64,000 bases of DNA from Owenia fusiformis (taxonomy: Eukaryota > Annelida > Polychaeta > Sabellida > Oweniidae): positions 34,131,366-34,195,365 of the forward strand of contig CAIIXF020000001.1 in the NCBI GenBank assembly GCA_903813345.2, written 5' to 3'. A program made the position numbers and the translations under genes. Shown here piece by piece: positions 11,160-22,246 of the stretch (its first letter is position 1; the number at the start of each line of letters is the position of its first letter). Below the pieces are notes generated by a model. It made no database searches and was not told the origin of the DNA. It saw only the letters and a list, made by a program, of their open reading frames with translations.

Positions 11160-11470
11160 AGGGCAGGCCTGTCAACTGTCCCGCAATTTGCGTATTTGTC
11201 ACGCATTTGCTGAAGAATTTGAAGTCACGCCAGTTATTTTTGCGTGACAGAAAATGTCACGCAAATACGCATTTTACCTGGTAATTGTCAAGCAAAAATA
11301 TTTCTGTAGAAGATTTTCTAAAAAAGATCGTCTACACAGCAAAAATACGAACGACGGGAAAAAAACGTACGCATTTAGTTCGGACTTTTCACGCGAATTA
11401 CGGATATGTCACGCATCCCGTTCAAAATATTTCGTACTTACCCCCAGGGCTTATATACGAGAAATTCCGG
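11160..11470. repeat. Cluster of TGTCACGC / ACGCAAATACGC repeats
   Basis: The 8-mer TGTCACGC or its complement GCGTGACA recurs (11197, 11251, 11407 and near variants), mixed with GCGTATTTG and ACGCAAATACGC. The block can fold on itself. It lies between the two Harbinger exons. No coding assignment is justified for the open frames that run through it. Confidence 0.45.
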
Positions 11471-11526
11471 TACTATTGTAGATTGGAGAAGGCGAGGGGA
11501 GGGGATGATTGAATAGTTGAAATTAC

Positions 11527-11795
11527 CTCTCTACAATGAAGTCAAAAAAATGACGAGATCTTTGTCTTGTCCAAATCGTTCGTTCCTGTCCCATATTACC
11601 AAGGATGCCAAACAGCCCCAACAAAAGTACCATCTTCATTTTACTGGATCTCTCTTGGATCTCTCCTAACGATCGAGCTTCTCTCTTTGCGCGCTTGTGC
11701 ATTGTTTTCCATGCTTTCTTTAGCACATATTTGTTAACGCCAGAGGTAGATTGAATACGATTTAAGAAAAAAAGGAACATACAGTATCGGATCAT
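11527..11795 (-). pseudogene. HARBI1-like transposase first exon
   Basis: The open frame ends ERTIWTRQRSRHFFDFIVER and is cut at AG|GTAATT (minus strand, exon end 11527), a plausible donor. The segment R.(W/F)W.R.RS..(W/F)(W/F)...V is the characteristic N-terminal lead-in of HARBI1-like DDE_Tnp_4 nucleases. A likely start is the Met of MHKRAKREARS at 11702; an upstream Met is at 11795. The catalytic DDE exons are not visible between here and 10918 and must be deleted, leaving a non-autonomous copy. Confidence 0.5.
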
Positions 11796-12024
11796 TTTGA
11801 ATCTCCAGAGATGGCGCTACGGTTGAAAGTGTATATCTAAATAGCAGATTTTGATGCAAATGCGATGGTTGATGGCAAATTTTTGTCTTAAATCAGTCTA
11901 AAAGCGCTTTAGAAAAATCAAGTGTAATCACGAAAAGTTGTCTTCAAGGCGCTTTTAAAATTCTAGCCTACGTTACCCAAAACGCCCTGAAAACGCCTTT
12001 AGCCATGAAATAGGTGTAATTCCC

Positions 12025-12969
12025 CTAAATGTTATCGTAGATTGAGAATACTTTGATTGTACCAGATTTGAGTTTACCATACACTTTCATGTTATTGTAC
12101 CATGCTTGATCAATATCGTTGTGCTGCTTGACTTCTTTCAGTAGTACTCTGTTTCTCGGACTAAGATCATGGTAAATTCTCACATTGGTGCCTTTTAGGT
12201 GGCGCTTGTTTGACATTACTTTGTCCTTAACAAGTCGGTCAAAGAATTTGGCTATGATTTGTCGTGGCTTCCCATCTCTTCCAGGCAAACGGTGGGCAAT
12301 TTCAATGTGGTCAGGTTCAATCATAGCTCCTGCTGGCAGGTGATCATTTAGGGTTTTACAGAGAGTGTCAATACACTTTTCAACAGACGCATTTTTGTCA
12401 TCAGCGATCCCAACGGCACGTAATGTGGATTTCCTGCTGTATTGAGCATTATGATTTACCTCAAGGGCTAGCTGATCTTGCTTAGCAGTCATATCAGTAT
12501 GGGATTTCTCCAATATCATGATTCTGGACTTCAGAGTGTCATTTTCTTCACGAAGTTGTTTTAGATCAGTAGATAGCTTTATCGTGGATTTTTCAATTTC
12601 ATGCTTCACCATATCACGCATTTGAGACATTATCTGGGTGTTATTTTCATTAAGTAATGTTCTCATAACGGTAGTAAGAGAGAGGATAGTTACCGGTTGC
12701 TCAGAATCCATTTCATGTGGATCGTCTGTGGTGCATGTACCTGAGGATGCTTCATCAAGAGCTTTCTCAAAAACGTCATCGTACGGTACTGGCGAAGTTT
12801 CACTGTCCTTACTTGGGAACCCCGCTTCTCGTCTATTTCGCTTCACGGGTATAGTTATCGAGGATGGCTTATCAAAGTCCTGTGCAAGTTGTCCACCATC
12901 TTGGTTTTTATCAGCACGAATTTTGACGAAGTCAGTAATCGCCGGTTGGTTGTCCTGTAGTTTGGACAT
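12025..12969 (-). CDS. LINE ORF1 (coiled coil plus RRM-like, L1 ORF1p/Transposase_22-like)
   Basis: The start is placed at the Met at 12969 (MSKLQDNQPA); the open frame continues 41 codons upstream but that part is host-element sequence and short 5' leader. Residues 1-100 are low-complexity and acidic. Residues about 103-176 form a heptad-rich coiled coil (LKQLREENDTLKSRIMILEK). NAQYSRK at 174-180 and an RRM-like region (about 181-263, with IEIAHRLPG and KPRQIIAKF) follow, then YHDLSPRNR. This is the layout of L1-type ORF1 proteins, which trimerise, bind the LINE RNA and chaperone nucleic acid. The stop TAG is made partly from the Harbinger terminus; before that insertion the frame would have ended one codon later. 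Otherwise intact at 314 residues. Confidence 0.8.
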   Translation of the reverse strand: MSKLQDNQPAITDFVKIRADKNQDGGQLAQDFDKPSSITIPVKRNRREAGFPSKDSETSPVPYDDVFEKALDEASSGTCTTDDPHEMDSEQPVTILSLTTVMRTLLNENNTQIMSQMRDMVKHEIEKSTIKLSTDLKQLREENDTLKSRIMILEKSHTDMTAKQDQLALEVNHNAQYSRKSTLRAVGIADDKNASVEKCIDTLCKTLNDHLPAGAMIEPDHIEIAHRLPGRDGKPRQIIAKFFDRLVKDKVMSNKRHLKGTNVRIYHDLSPRNRVLLKEVKQHNDIDQAWYNNMKVYGKLKSGTIKVFSIYDNI

Positions 12970-13047
12970 GGTCTCAACTAATCTGCTTAAACAAAAAGTA
13001 ATTACTCCTAGTCTTTTACAACGTATATTTGTTCTTGGCGCCCGGTG

Positions 13048-13100
13048 CTGAAGCTGCTCTTGCCTTTTTGACAATAGCTCGTACCTCGTCAAGCTTGAAA
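13048..13100 (-). pseudogene. RLE-type element: middle fragment
   Basis: Second, very short piece of the RLE-type element, trapped between two insertions. The minus strand reads KLDEVRAIVKKARAASAPG, the conserved segment just ahead of RT block 0. Its right edge carries the TGAAA duplication of the 13101-16156 element and its left edge the CACCGGGC duplication of the LINE. It proves that the pieces at 16.16-16.95 kb and 4.3-5.53 kb belong to one element. Confidence 0.8.
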
Positions 13101-13802
13101 CACTGTGACTAGTCGATCTATGTGGATGCAGTCAGGCACATGTAATGTTTCGTGAGTACCCGCCTCTGTACTTTTCAATGGAAGAATTTTGCACTTCTGT
13201 TTAAATAATCTATATTTACTCATCCGTGTATATCATACTTCATTGAAATAGAAAACCAAAGCTACACTATAAACACACATTCTCTGATATTTTTACGAAG
13301 AATAGATAACTCAAACGAGTTCACTCAACCAGTTTTATCATCTCGCTCATAGCTGTGAGAAGGTATGTATAATTTGCCATAGGTTTACCTTGTAATGGGG
13401 AATAAAAAATTCAAGTAATATAATTATTTCACAAACACAAATATGTCTGTGTGAAGTAAAATACAAATACAATGCGTCCTATAATATTTTTGGGGTTATG
13501 TTATGAAATATCCGCTTTAAAAAAGCAATTTAATTATGATGTATCATGTGGATTAGTAGACGTTCTGATTGGATTCATTGAACAGACTGGCTAGGTTTCG
13601 ATTGAATCATTTTGAATGTGTGTATTTTTAATATTTTAATCCACGGTGTCCAAAAACAATAATAACGCTATATTGGTAATTGGAAATATTTCCACTTACC
13701 ACGATTTCAAAAAATTGTAAATAAATAATATTATTCTTGAATTATGGTCATTTGTTTTAAGGAATCTGGAGGCTCGTTCAGCTGAGCTGACAAAATCAAT
13801 GG

Positions 13803-14450
13803 ATGGTCCAACTGTTGGCTGCTCATTGTCACTTTCAAGGAATGTTAATGGCTCTGAAACTTGTAGCCTTGCCCAAGTCGGTATTTATTTACTCATCTGA
13901 TCTTGAATTATTACCACCTAGTACAATCCAATGCATCATCGCTGATATTATGCTAAGTTATTCAGCGGTTCCGAGATTCCCATAATACCTTATAGGCTAC
14001 CTAAGGGTATCGCAAAACCATATTGATTGACAATATGGACATGGACACAACGTGTGACTTCAGGCTGATTGACCAATCAAAACGTTATCAGGTTGACCTG
14101 CATAAAAAGCAAACTACCCGTCTAGGACTTGAAATTCAATGATTTGATCGAGTGTTTCTTGAGAGTTACAATATATTATGTTATTAAATGTACATTGGAA
14201 TGTAAGCAGTCATTAATACTCGTCCAAATGAAATCATGCAATTCAATGTTGAAATCAAAACTGAATTCGTGATGGAAATGCACGAAGACCTAGTCCGACA
14301 ATGTAGGGCCGTCGTTGATTTGTCAAATTTTACCGACAAAAACATTGGGTCGGTAAAGCACGTGGCTTTCTCTTGGGTCAAGGCGGTTATAATAGAAATC
14401 AAGATAAGTAAAAGAGACTGACTTGGGCAAGGCTATGAAACTTGATTTGT
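13803..14450. other. Interior of the CACTGTG element: no recognised gene
   Basis: Short open frames (13803-13985 plus, 14236-14421 plus) have no recognisable motif. A hydrophobic or catalytic signature is absent. It may be decayed internal sequence of the transposon. Confidence 0.3.
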
Positions 14451-14589
14451 GGGTATTCCAGTGGGTCGATGGGTCTTTTGCTCTGAATTCACTTCATTGG
14501 CGTACCTAATTTCAACATTTTCATTGTCATCATTACATGTTATGGACCCGTTTTTCAAATTAACAGTAATAGCGATAAAACCATGGTTT

Positions 14590-15600
14590 TTGAGCCTATG
14601 GGATCGACCAGGTGTCCGTCCATTGGTCCGTCCATCCGTTGCTCCGTCCGTCTGTCAACATTGGCTGCACAAATTAGAACTGCTATTCGGATTGAGTCAT
14701 TTTCACATTCATTTTATCCATAATGAATATTTGACATATAATCGCCATTTCCCAAGTTCGGCCGGTTTCCGAGAAATTGCTGATTTTTAAATTTCTAGAA
14801 AAATCGATCTGATGATAGCCTTATAGAAAGTCAAGAGAAGTGAAGAAAAGATTGAAAAAATACCAGTCCAGTCCATTTCCAGGTCCAAGTCCAGGTCTAG
14901 GTCAAAGTCAAGGTCCAGTTCAGGACCAAGTCAAGATCTAGGTCTAATCAGGTTTAATCTAGGTCAAAGGTCAAGAACTAGGTCAAAACCAGTATTTTGT
15001 CATTTTTTCAATTTTCTCAGTCGTCCTTTAATATTTTTGCTCCGTTTTTTTAATCATGTTCCTTTGAAAAAAGCTAATCCCTACAGGCAAGTTGTTTTTG
15101 ATCACTCTTACCGGTTTTGAGATATGGCATCCGAAAAGTAGGTCACAATAAAAAAAAGTTCTTGGAATTCAATGTATGAGCTATGAAATATGTGAAGAAT
15201 TGTCCAAGGAATCCGAATCTGCAAACAAGATTTTGATCCGACTTACGGTCGGAAGCTATGGCATTTTGAAATCTCAAAAATCGCTATTTTGGTATCCCAT
15301 GTTAAGTCAATGGGGCTTGAGAAAATTATCAATTGTAACAACACAACACTAGATACAGCTTGGATGCAGCCAACTTAATAAGAATCTACAATAGAAGCCG
15401 TCCTCAAAATCTACTTTCCTTCAAAATTTGGACACTAAAAGGCCTATGTCAAAATCTAGGTCAAATTCATAGTTTTTCCTTTGACTACTACAAATCATAT
15501 CTGAACCAACAACAAAGGACTCATCTTTTATTGATCTCATATTTACCAATACTTTTGTTTGAAAATCAGGATATACATTCCTCTGAAGGTTCTAAACTGT
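14590..15600 (-). repeat. Dispersed ~0.4-1 kb repeat, inverted relative to copies at 58.3-61.4 kb
   Basis: It contains, in reverse orientation, the same blocks as 58256-61400: TAGGTCAAATTCATAGTTTTTCC, GACATATGGCATCC-like 'affect temperature' blocks around 15120, and AAAATCGCTATTTT. A degenerate run of GGTCAAGGTCCA units fills 14875-14985, and CCGTCCGTC units fill 14615-14655. No coding capacity. Confidence 0.55.
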
Positions 15601-16161
15601 GAGAGCACAGGACCGTGGGTCCTTTATTTCATCTGTAATGGCATTTTCTAGTTGATGGGTTTATATATAGTATTTTTCATGAGTGTGTCTTTAGACTACT
15701 TGTAGTGGGGTGGCTAATTACTTTCCTGAATGAGGAATGTTTATCCAAACAATGGATACAAAGAAAATCTGGCCAGTTGTCCATCAGTAAATAAATCATC
15801 ATGATAAAAGTATAATTTATTAAAGCATCCATTTGTTACCGTTCTGAATCCAAATGATACATAGGTACATCCATTTTATACATATATGTTGACGTTTACG
15901 AAATGTTTTTCAAATATCTTCCCTATAACAGGAATATGGTAGCTGAAACTTTCACACATTGTATGTATATACATTGTATGTATATTGAATATGTATGCAA
16001 GATTTCAAGTCACAATGTTAAGTAGAATCTCTGAGATCACTTACCTTGATTTGCTGTCATATTTTTGCAATGATCCCATTCCCTATAATGTACGCGAGTA
16101 CCCACGAAACATTACATATAAATGACTGCATCCACATAGATCGACTAGCCACAGTGTGAAA

Positions 16162-16946
16162 TCTGACTGGTCAAATGGTGAAGTTGGTATATCTGGTGGG
16201 ATGTCAATCGGAAACTCGCCTAATGGCAGCTCTCTATCTGGGTCACTGTGTGCTGCTGCAATACTTGCTTCCACTTCCTCCTGTGTGCTGGAAAGACGGC
16301 CACTCTTTGGTTTCCCTAGTAAATCTGATGTGAACTTGTATGGGTTTTCAAAGAAGGCCTTCCTTGTTCTATGCTTCTCTCGTTGTCTTTTCCTGAGAGA
16401 CTCTACTTTGCAAAGATGAAGAAGTCTCTTGTGAAGAATCTGCTGGAGTTCTCTAATTCCATCTCTTTCGCTGGCCAGTGATGAAACTTTCCATCGACGC
16501 TGAAGGCTACGCCGCTCTTTTCGAAGGGAAGCTATCTCCGGCTGTCTTCTACTTGGCCCTGCATGGTGCTATCTTTCTGATGTTTCACTGACTCCAAACT
16601 TCTCTTCACAAGTTTCGTAAATGATTCTGGTCATAGTCTCTACCTTTCCCTTTGAGTTTCCTCGTAATGTGTTTGTGAGGATAGTGTCAAGCTCCTCGTC
16701 GAGTTCTATCCATCGCTTGTCAGTTGCTGCAAGTAACTTTAGTCTGGGCTTCCCCCCTTGAACGAGGTGTTCAATTGGGCTAGGTAGACTCTGAATGAGA
16801 GGATTAGCTTCAACTAGAAGGTCTGGAGCACTGTGGTGTGTCTCCTGGCTACAAACCTTCACCGAATTATTAGCAGGATCTACAGCCTTGGCTCGCGCTT
16901 CAGCTGAAGACCTGCTTGAAGTTGTTTTAGCTTTTCCTACCTTCAT
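16162..16946 (-). pseudogene. RLE-type non-LTR retrotransposon: N-terminal piece
   Basis: Starts at the Met at 16946 (MKVGKAKTTSSRSSAEARAK). Residues about 85-125 read RWIELDEELDTILTNTLRG and MTRIIYETCEEKFG, which precede the RT in the RT-RLE family common in fish and invertebrates. After a stop and frame break near 16569 the minus strand continues with RKERRSLQRRWK, NPYKFTSDLLGKPKSGRL and a SDPDRELPLG block, up to FDQSDF at 16162 where the CACTGTG element begins. The next residues are found at 13100. An N-terminal zinc finger, expected upstream, was not recognised. Confidence 0.75.
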
Positions 16947-16949
16947 GTA

Positions 16950-18640
16950 TATCCTAGAATAACTATCCTAACTGGATTGTCAGGTTCTGAGAATGCTGCT
17001 GCCATCTTTGAATAAACTCTAAATTATCAATGATATAATTATAATTTATTGTGATAACGAACACCTCTCAATCTGAATGGCTTTAACTGGTCGCGGTGGC
17101 ATTTGGATAAGACAGGTTTTACTGTAGTAATAGTAATACTGGAATTTAAAAAAAATCTGAAGGCCTAGTCAATCTAAATTTAGGAAATAGTGTCAGCTAT
17201 TTGAAATGAAGTCTCTATAATTATTTTTTTGATTTATACAATAACAAGAATCTAGCTACTCAACTTTAGTTCAAATTCCAATGCTCTGGCCTTGGCTAAT
17301 CAAAACAGTTCATTTCATCAACGCTCTCTATATCATAATTATTTCACATGCAAATACTGTACTGCCACTAATATTTGATGCTGTTATCTTTTACATTTTT
17401 GCAATTTTGCGGATATCAATTTTCGCTAATTATAATTTTTTTATAATTTTGTATCTATCTATTTCACCATTATTTTATTTTTCAAAAAATTTTCCAGCTT
17501 ATTTGATTAAATGTTTTTAAAACCAAGAAATGTGAAGTAAACAGTGCCTTCTTACCTTTAATTATTGCTATACCGTGTACTTAAAGCCTTTATATGACAC
17601 CTATCAGCTATCAGCCGCTTCAAAATCATAGGTGAAACTAAACTATTGAAATCAAGTGCTCACTTTAATTTTTTTTATTTTCTGTTTGGGAAAATCTGTT
17701 AGTTATCAGCTGCATTTTGTCAGTCAAGATTTCTCTTCATCAAATATCAAGGAATGTTTAGTCAAATATCAAGTTGTTCAGGAATTGAACTCAATTCAAA
17801 GAATGATTAGTTCCATAGTATAAACATATACAACTTTGATCAATATTGGTATCAGCCATTATGTTACATTAAAAAAACACAGAATGTAAAAGACTTTCAT
17901 GTAAGCAGGGAATTGCTTGAAAGAATACTAAAGGTTTCGCAACAGAATTTAGACAGTCATATGTTGAATTGCAGTAATTTTCTGAAAATGTAAAGTGTGT
18001 ATGTTAGGCCAGTGTATTATCTAAAGGAAAAAGTACTCATAGAGATGATAAAAAAAATTGAGATTGAGACAGGGAAGGTGCAAAGACCCCATCAACATTT
18101 TTTTCAAAAATGTTCTCCTTTAGATAATTCATTGGCCTACAATATGCACCTTTTTATATTAATGAAGTCATTTATGGAATTTATTTTGTATCAAAATTGG
18201 ACATTACATGATGTATGGGAAAAATCGAACTATATGATGCGATACTCGAACCATATGATTCGAAACTCGCATCATACTATCACACACCTTGTGCAAAGTT
18301 GGAGACAGAAAAATATGTCGCCACTTTTCGTGGTAACATAAAAATTCCCTAAAAAGCTGATACAGCATTCAAACAATACTGCAACATAGAAATCATGGGT
18401 TATAAGCAGTAGCATTTTTCTTACTATACATGTATAGTGCGGTGATTCTGACCACTGTAAAAATAAGAAAAAGTGCGACACAAGTATGATAACAAGCAAT
18501 AGTCTCAAAGCATTATGCAAGTTCATATCTATATATAAAGACAGTCGAAGGAAGAACATTGGAATTTCCTCCAACAAATGATTTAACTCTTAAATAATTC
18601 CTTAATGAAAAAGCTCATGCTATTATATGATCCAAAGGAG
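16950..18640. other. No recognisable gene
   Basis: AT-rich sequence. Open frames at 17281-17520 and 17997-18341 are short, with no family motif. The start of the RLE-type element's 5' region may lie in the first few hundred bases. I see no tandem array or inverted ends. Confidence 0.4.
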
Positions 18641-18700
18641 TAGAGTGTGGTCATATGCAAGTCCTCAACATAAATTGCAAGAATCAAATTAGCTTAAAAG

Positions 18701-19437
18701 CTACAATCCCATGCCACTCAGTTCAAATCTGCGAATTTCACCATTGTTTATCTTGCCTAGGATCTTACCATTTGAAGACCAAGCGTTTTCTACTTCAGAG
18801 TCCTTTTTCACATAGTCCAATAGCTGTCTATTCAATGGGCTAAGATCTTCAAAAATAAGTAAGCTTGTTCCTTTGAGTAGTTTTTTGTTAAATAGGATTT
18901 TATCTTTGATCCCTCTAGATTTAAGTCTTACAATTATATGTCTTGGCTTTCCTCCAGTTTTCGGTCTTCCTACACGATGGACTACTTCGATATCATCTGT
19001 TTTTAATTCAGGCATCACCTTATGATCAACTATTGCCTGCGTAACAATCTGGGCACATTCCTCTCCATCGCTCTCCTTAAGACCAAGCACACGAATGGTG
19101 TACTCCTTGAGTACTGGTTGTTGTGGTTAGTAGTATAGCGCATGTCTTGCATCTCGACTTGAAGTGTAGCAACGTCATTTCTTAAAAGTAGATTTTCCTG
19201 TTGCAGTGTGTTTATCTTTGTATTAAGGGGTTATATGGCTGTAGAGATGGCTTTATCTACATGAGCTTGGTGAGCCACAAACATATTATCGAAATGTTGT
19301 TGCATATTCATAAGATCCCTGATCGTAGGTGGGCTGTCCAATTCAGGATGCTTTGTCGCATTTGCTGGTATTGTTGGTTGTTCCTGCATTGGAGTAGGTG
19401 ATTGTGTTGGTGGTTGCGCCAGCTGAGGGTGGTGTGT
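18701..19437 (-). pseudogene. LINE ORF1 relic (coiled coil plus RRM-like)
   Basis: On the minus strand a Pro/Gln-rich stretch (near 19437-19330) leads into a coiled coil (LQQENLLLRNDVATLQVEMQ), then NNQYSR, a frameshift, and an RRM-like block VVHRVGRPKTGGKPRHIIV, KGTSLLIFEDLSPLNR. The order and the EDLSPLNR signature match the ORF1 at 12025-12969, but the two differ widely, so this is a different LINE family. A stop near 19230 and a frameshift near 19095 inactivate it. No ORF2 is attached. Confidence 0.7.
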
Positions 19438-19439
19438 GG

Positions 19440-21400
19440 AACTGTTTACAGTTTGTGCTTCAACAGAAAATCGTAATATGACTTATAAAGCTTATATTTA
19501 CCTCAGAGGACTGGACTTTACTCACTTATTCCAAAATCATTTCTTCAAATATCGCCTTTACCCATGTAGTCCATGGTATGAAATCTCTAGGACGTCTAAT
19601 AAAGGAGTTGGTAGCACACTATAGCGCAGCGATATTTGACCTTACATTAACATACCTACATATGCCCCCTCATAATTTTTATTATAACCGTTCAATATAA
19701 TTCCGGCTTTTAGGCTGAATTATGCCTGCCATCAACAGAGGTCAAAAAATCACCAAAAAATAAAATCCCAATTTTTCACAATTTGGAGTACACAATGCAT
19801 CAGAAAATAATAAAAAATGATTTTAAATGTATGATTTAGGTTTCTAAGCTATAAGTTTGAGGTTATTTTTCTTATCAATACCACAAAATATGTAATCAGT
19901 GTATCGACGTTTTGTATTATTTCTCAGGTATTAATAAGATAAGTGCTACAAATGAATCACTTTTATATTGGAATGACAAATGTTTAAATTATGCTAGTAT
20001 TTCACAAAAGGGGTCTCAATACGTTTTGAGATATGAACTTTTATTCAGCGGTGAAAATTATCAATAAAGGCGGGACTATTGCTCTTCTTTGACTAATTGG
20101 GACTACAGCTAGCTAAAATTCTATTTCCCGTAGTTAGATATAGCTCAGTTGCTTATAAAACAACCATCAAGACTTGATCGAATTCATGAATAATTGAGAA
20201 AAATCGTTATCATTATCTTCCTAAAATTTGATTGTATCAAGCGGTAAGGTCAAAAATCAAACAGCCATAAGAAAACTTGATGATAGCCACAAGTAACGTC
20301 GAGGAAGAATTTCAGGGCGTTCGATTGCATATGACTCTAATTGATTAATAGACATGCCCTTTGTATATATGAACATTCCAATACCTCTGTAAAATTTAAT
20401 TAGATATAAATCTTACCTATTTGTTATTGTTTTATGTTTTGTAAAACATGAACAATAATATGTTGTTATACCCCTTGCGATTATATGGAAAAATTCTGGT
20501 AATAAAATGTTTTAAATGGTAAGAAAACTAATATGTTCCCAATCATAAATTAGCTAAATATTCCACATAATTTTGTTGAATCGGCTTGGCTCATATTTGA
20601 AAAATCAAGCAAAATCTGAAAAACACACTTGCATAATTACACTAATTAAACACCGACATCAACGGTTAAATTAAATAGAATATTTTTAAATTATGATAAT
20701 TTATTTTTGTTCGTAAACTTAGAATAACGGTCTGTGTCTTATAAAATGTATAAAAGTTCGAATCAAAATATTTACGTTTTTTGACCCCTTGTGATGAAAG
20801 ACATTTTTCGACCCGAAAGCCGGAAGTTTTTTCAGCAAATGGTATTTTAAAAGAATCAAGACATGTACACCTTCATAAATATTGCTTCAAATGTTGCTGC
20901 GCTAGAGTGTGCTACGGATCCTTCGTATTCGGAAGTCATACCATGGACTAATGAAGGAATTTTTCAGTTGATACAGATTACATGTGTACTTGAGCATACT
21001 GCAAAGGTTTGCGTGAGACCCCCACATGGGAAGTGGTGGAGGTTTTGACAAAATAGAAATTGGGCTGTCAAACTCAAATCATGGGAGTAACCTATTGAGT
21101 CAATTTCTCCATCCTGGAAGCAATAATAGAGAGTCAAATAAAGTGAAAATTCCCATTATTAACAATATACTTTCAAAAGTCTATATTCTCAGGACTCTTT
21201 AAATGGTGCATACTATTTGAGGATGTATAATGTTCATGTTCACTAGGAAAATTCTAATTATAGTCCATTTGTCATTTTCTGAACGTAGAAATATGTAAAA
21301 GTATGTTTTATTGTGTAATCACTATTATTAGGGATTCATGAAGTGATTCAGCTGGGTTGCACAAAAATCAACTTTGGGAAAAAAATTATATATACAAATA
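19440..21400. other. No recognisable gene
   Basis: AT-rich, with only short frames (for example 20863-21048). Two CCGGAAGTTTTT/TTCCGGCTTTTAGG-like blocks near 19700 and 20820 are inverted relative to each other, but no clean element ends were found. Confidence 0.35.
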
Positions 21401-22246
21401 AAGGTGACCGTTATCGAATAGGTGATTATCTTCAATATTTTGAAAACCAAACACATGCACATCATAATATCGGTGTTTAAACCCAGGTTTTCAGGGTCAT
21501 CGAATAAGATAAAATTATGAAAATCAAGATTAGAACAATTATCTTATTGTTAATGCAAAAAGGGCAGCCATTATGGAGATAGTGACTACCTTCAATATTT
21601 CGTAGACATAGCATAGTAGCATTACAATATTTGTGCCTAAACCTAAGTTTTCAGGGTCAAAGAATAAGACACCTTAATAAAAACGATTAAAACAATATTG
21701 ATTGTGATTATGCAAATTAGAGCAGCCATTATAAAAATAGTAATTACCTTCACTATTTCGCAGACTTAGCATAGTAGAATCTCAATATTGGTGTATAAAC
21801 CTAGGTTTTCACGGTCAACGAATAAGATACTTTAATAAAAAAGATTAAAACAATATTGCTTGTGATTATGCAAATTAGGGCAGCCATTATAGAAATCAAT
21901 ATTTCGAAGACTTAGCATCACAATATTTGTGTCTAAACCTAGGTTTTCAGGGTCAAATAATAAAATACCTTAATAAAAAAGATCAAAACAATATTGATTG
22001 TGATTATGCAAATTAGGACTGCCATTATTGAAATAGTGATTACCTTCGATATTTCGCGGACAGTAGCATCGCAATATTGGTGTCTGAACCTAGGTTTCAA
22101 GGGTCCAAGAATAAGATACATTAATAAAAAAAAAAATTAAAATAGATTGATTGTAATTACGCAAATTAGGGTGGCCATTACTAAATTATTGATTGTCTTC
22201 AATATTTCGGAAAAAGCACACTAGAATCACGATACTGGAGTCTTAA
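21400..22246 (+). repeat. ~155-bp tandem array, left part
   Basis: About six diverged copies start at roughly 21400, 21555, 21712, 21867, 22009 and 22162. Shared blocks are CAAATTAGGGCAGCCATTAT, TACCTTCAATATTTCG, CCTAGGTTTTCAGGGTCA and AATAAGATA. The last copy is interrupted at 22246 by the palindromic element and resumes at 26485. Confidence 0.85.

Larger units (their letters stand above)
10441..12025. mobile_element. PIF/Harbinger- or ISL2EU-like DNA transposon, internally deleted
   Basis: Ends carry an imperfect inverted repeat (GGTGGAATTACACCTA on the left; complement of GGGGAATTACACCTA on the right) flanked by TA (10439-10440, 12026-12027). Subterminal copies of AAAGCGCTTTT occur near both ends (10466, 10536, 11890, 11949). 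It holds a MYB/SANT-like first exon on plus and a HARBI1-like transposase first exon on minus, pointing toward each other. Those two gene types are the normal pair of Harbinger elements. Harbinger duplications are usually TWA, while ISL2EU gives two bases, so the superfamily is not settled. It inserted at the stop codon of LINE ORF1. Confidence 0.65.
5541..13039 (-). mobile_element. Near full-length two-ORF LINE inserted into the RLE-type element
   Basis: The segment is bounded by the 8-bp duplication CACCGGGC in minus orientation (5533-5540 and 13040-13047). Removing it restores the host element's frame: ...ASAPG on the 13.0-kb side continues as PGPTGV on the 5.5-kb side. The 3' end has a short A-rich tail (T run at 5544-5550 on the plus strand) with AATAAA just upstream. 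It carries ORF1 (12025-12969) and ORF2 (5736-9440) and contains a later Harbinger-like insertion at 10441-12025; without that it is about 5.9 kb. CR1/L2-like features are visible in ORF2. Confidence 0.85.
13101..16156. mobile_element. DNA transposon with CACTGTG termini and 5-bp duplication (Transib/RAG-type candidate)
   Basis: Inverted repeats of about 62 bp bound a 3,056-bp insert: the left end starts CACTGTGACTAGTCGATC and the right end (complement) starts CACTGTGGCTAGTCGATC, with high identity on through GTAATGTTTCGTG. A 5-bp direct duplication TGAAA flanks it exactly (13096-13100, 16157-16161), and removing it restores the RLE-type element's frame. Terminal CAC with a GTG-closing heptamer plus 5-bp duplications is the signature of Transib and ProtoRAG transposons; some hAT elements also give 5-bp duplications. 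No RAG1, Transib or other transposase coding is visible inside. The interior (14590-15600) holds another dispersed repeat. Confidence 0.75.

Noticed and set aside
12638-13051. 137-residue plus-strand frame
   Set aside because: It is antisense to the well-supported LINE ORF1 and shows no motif.
13163-16090. RAG1, RAG2 or Transib transposase inside the CACTGTG element
   Set aside because: No frame with RNase H-like acidic motifs, zinc-binding region or kelch repeats; only short frames and a dispersed noncoding repeat.
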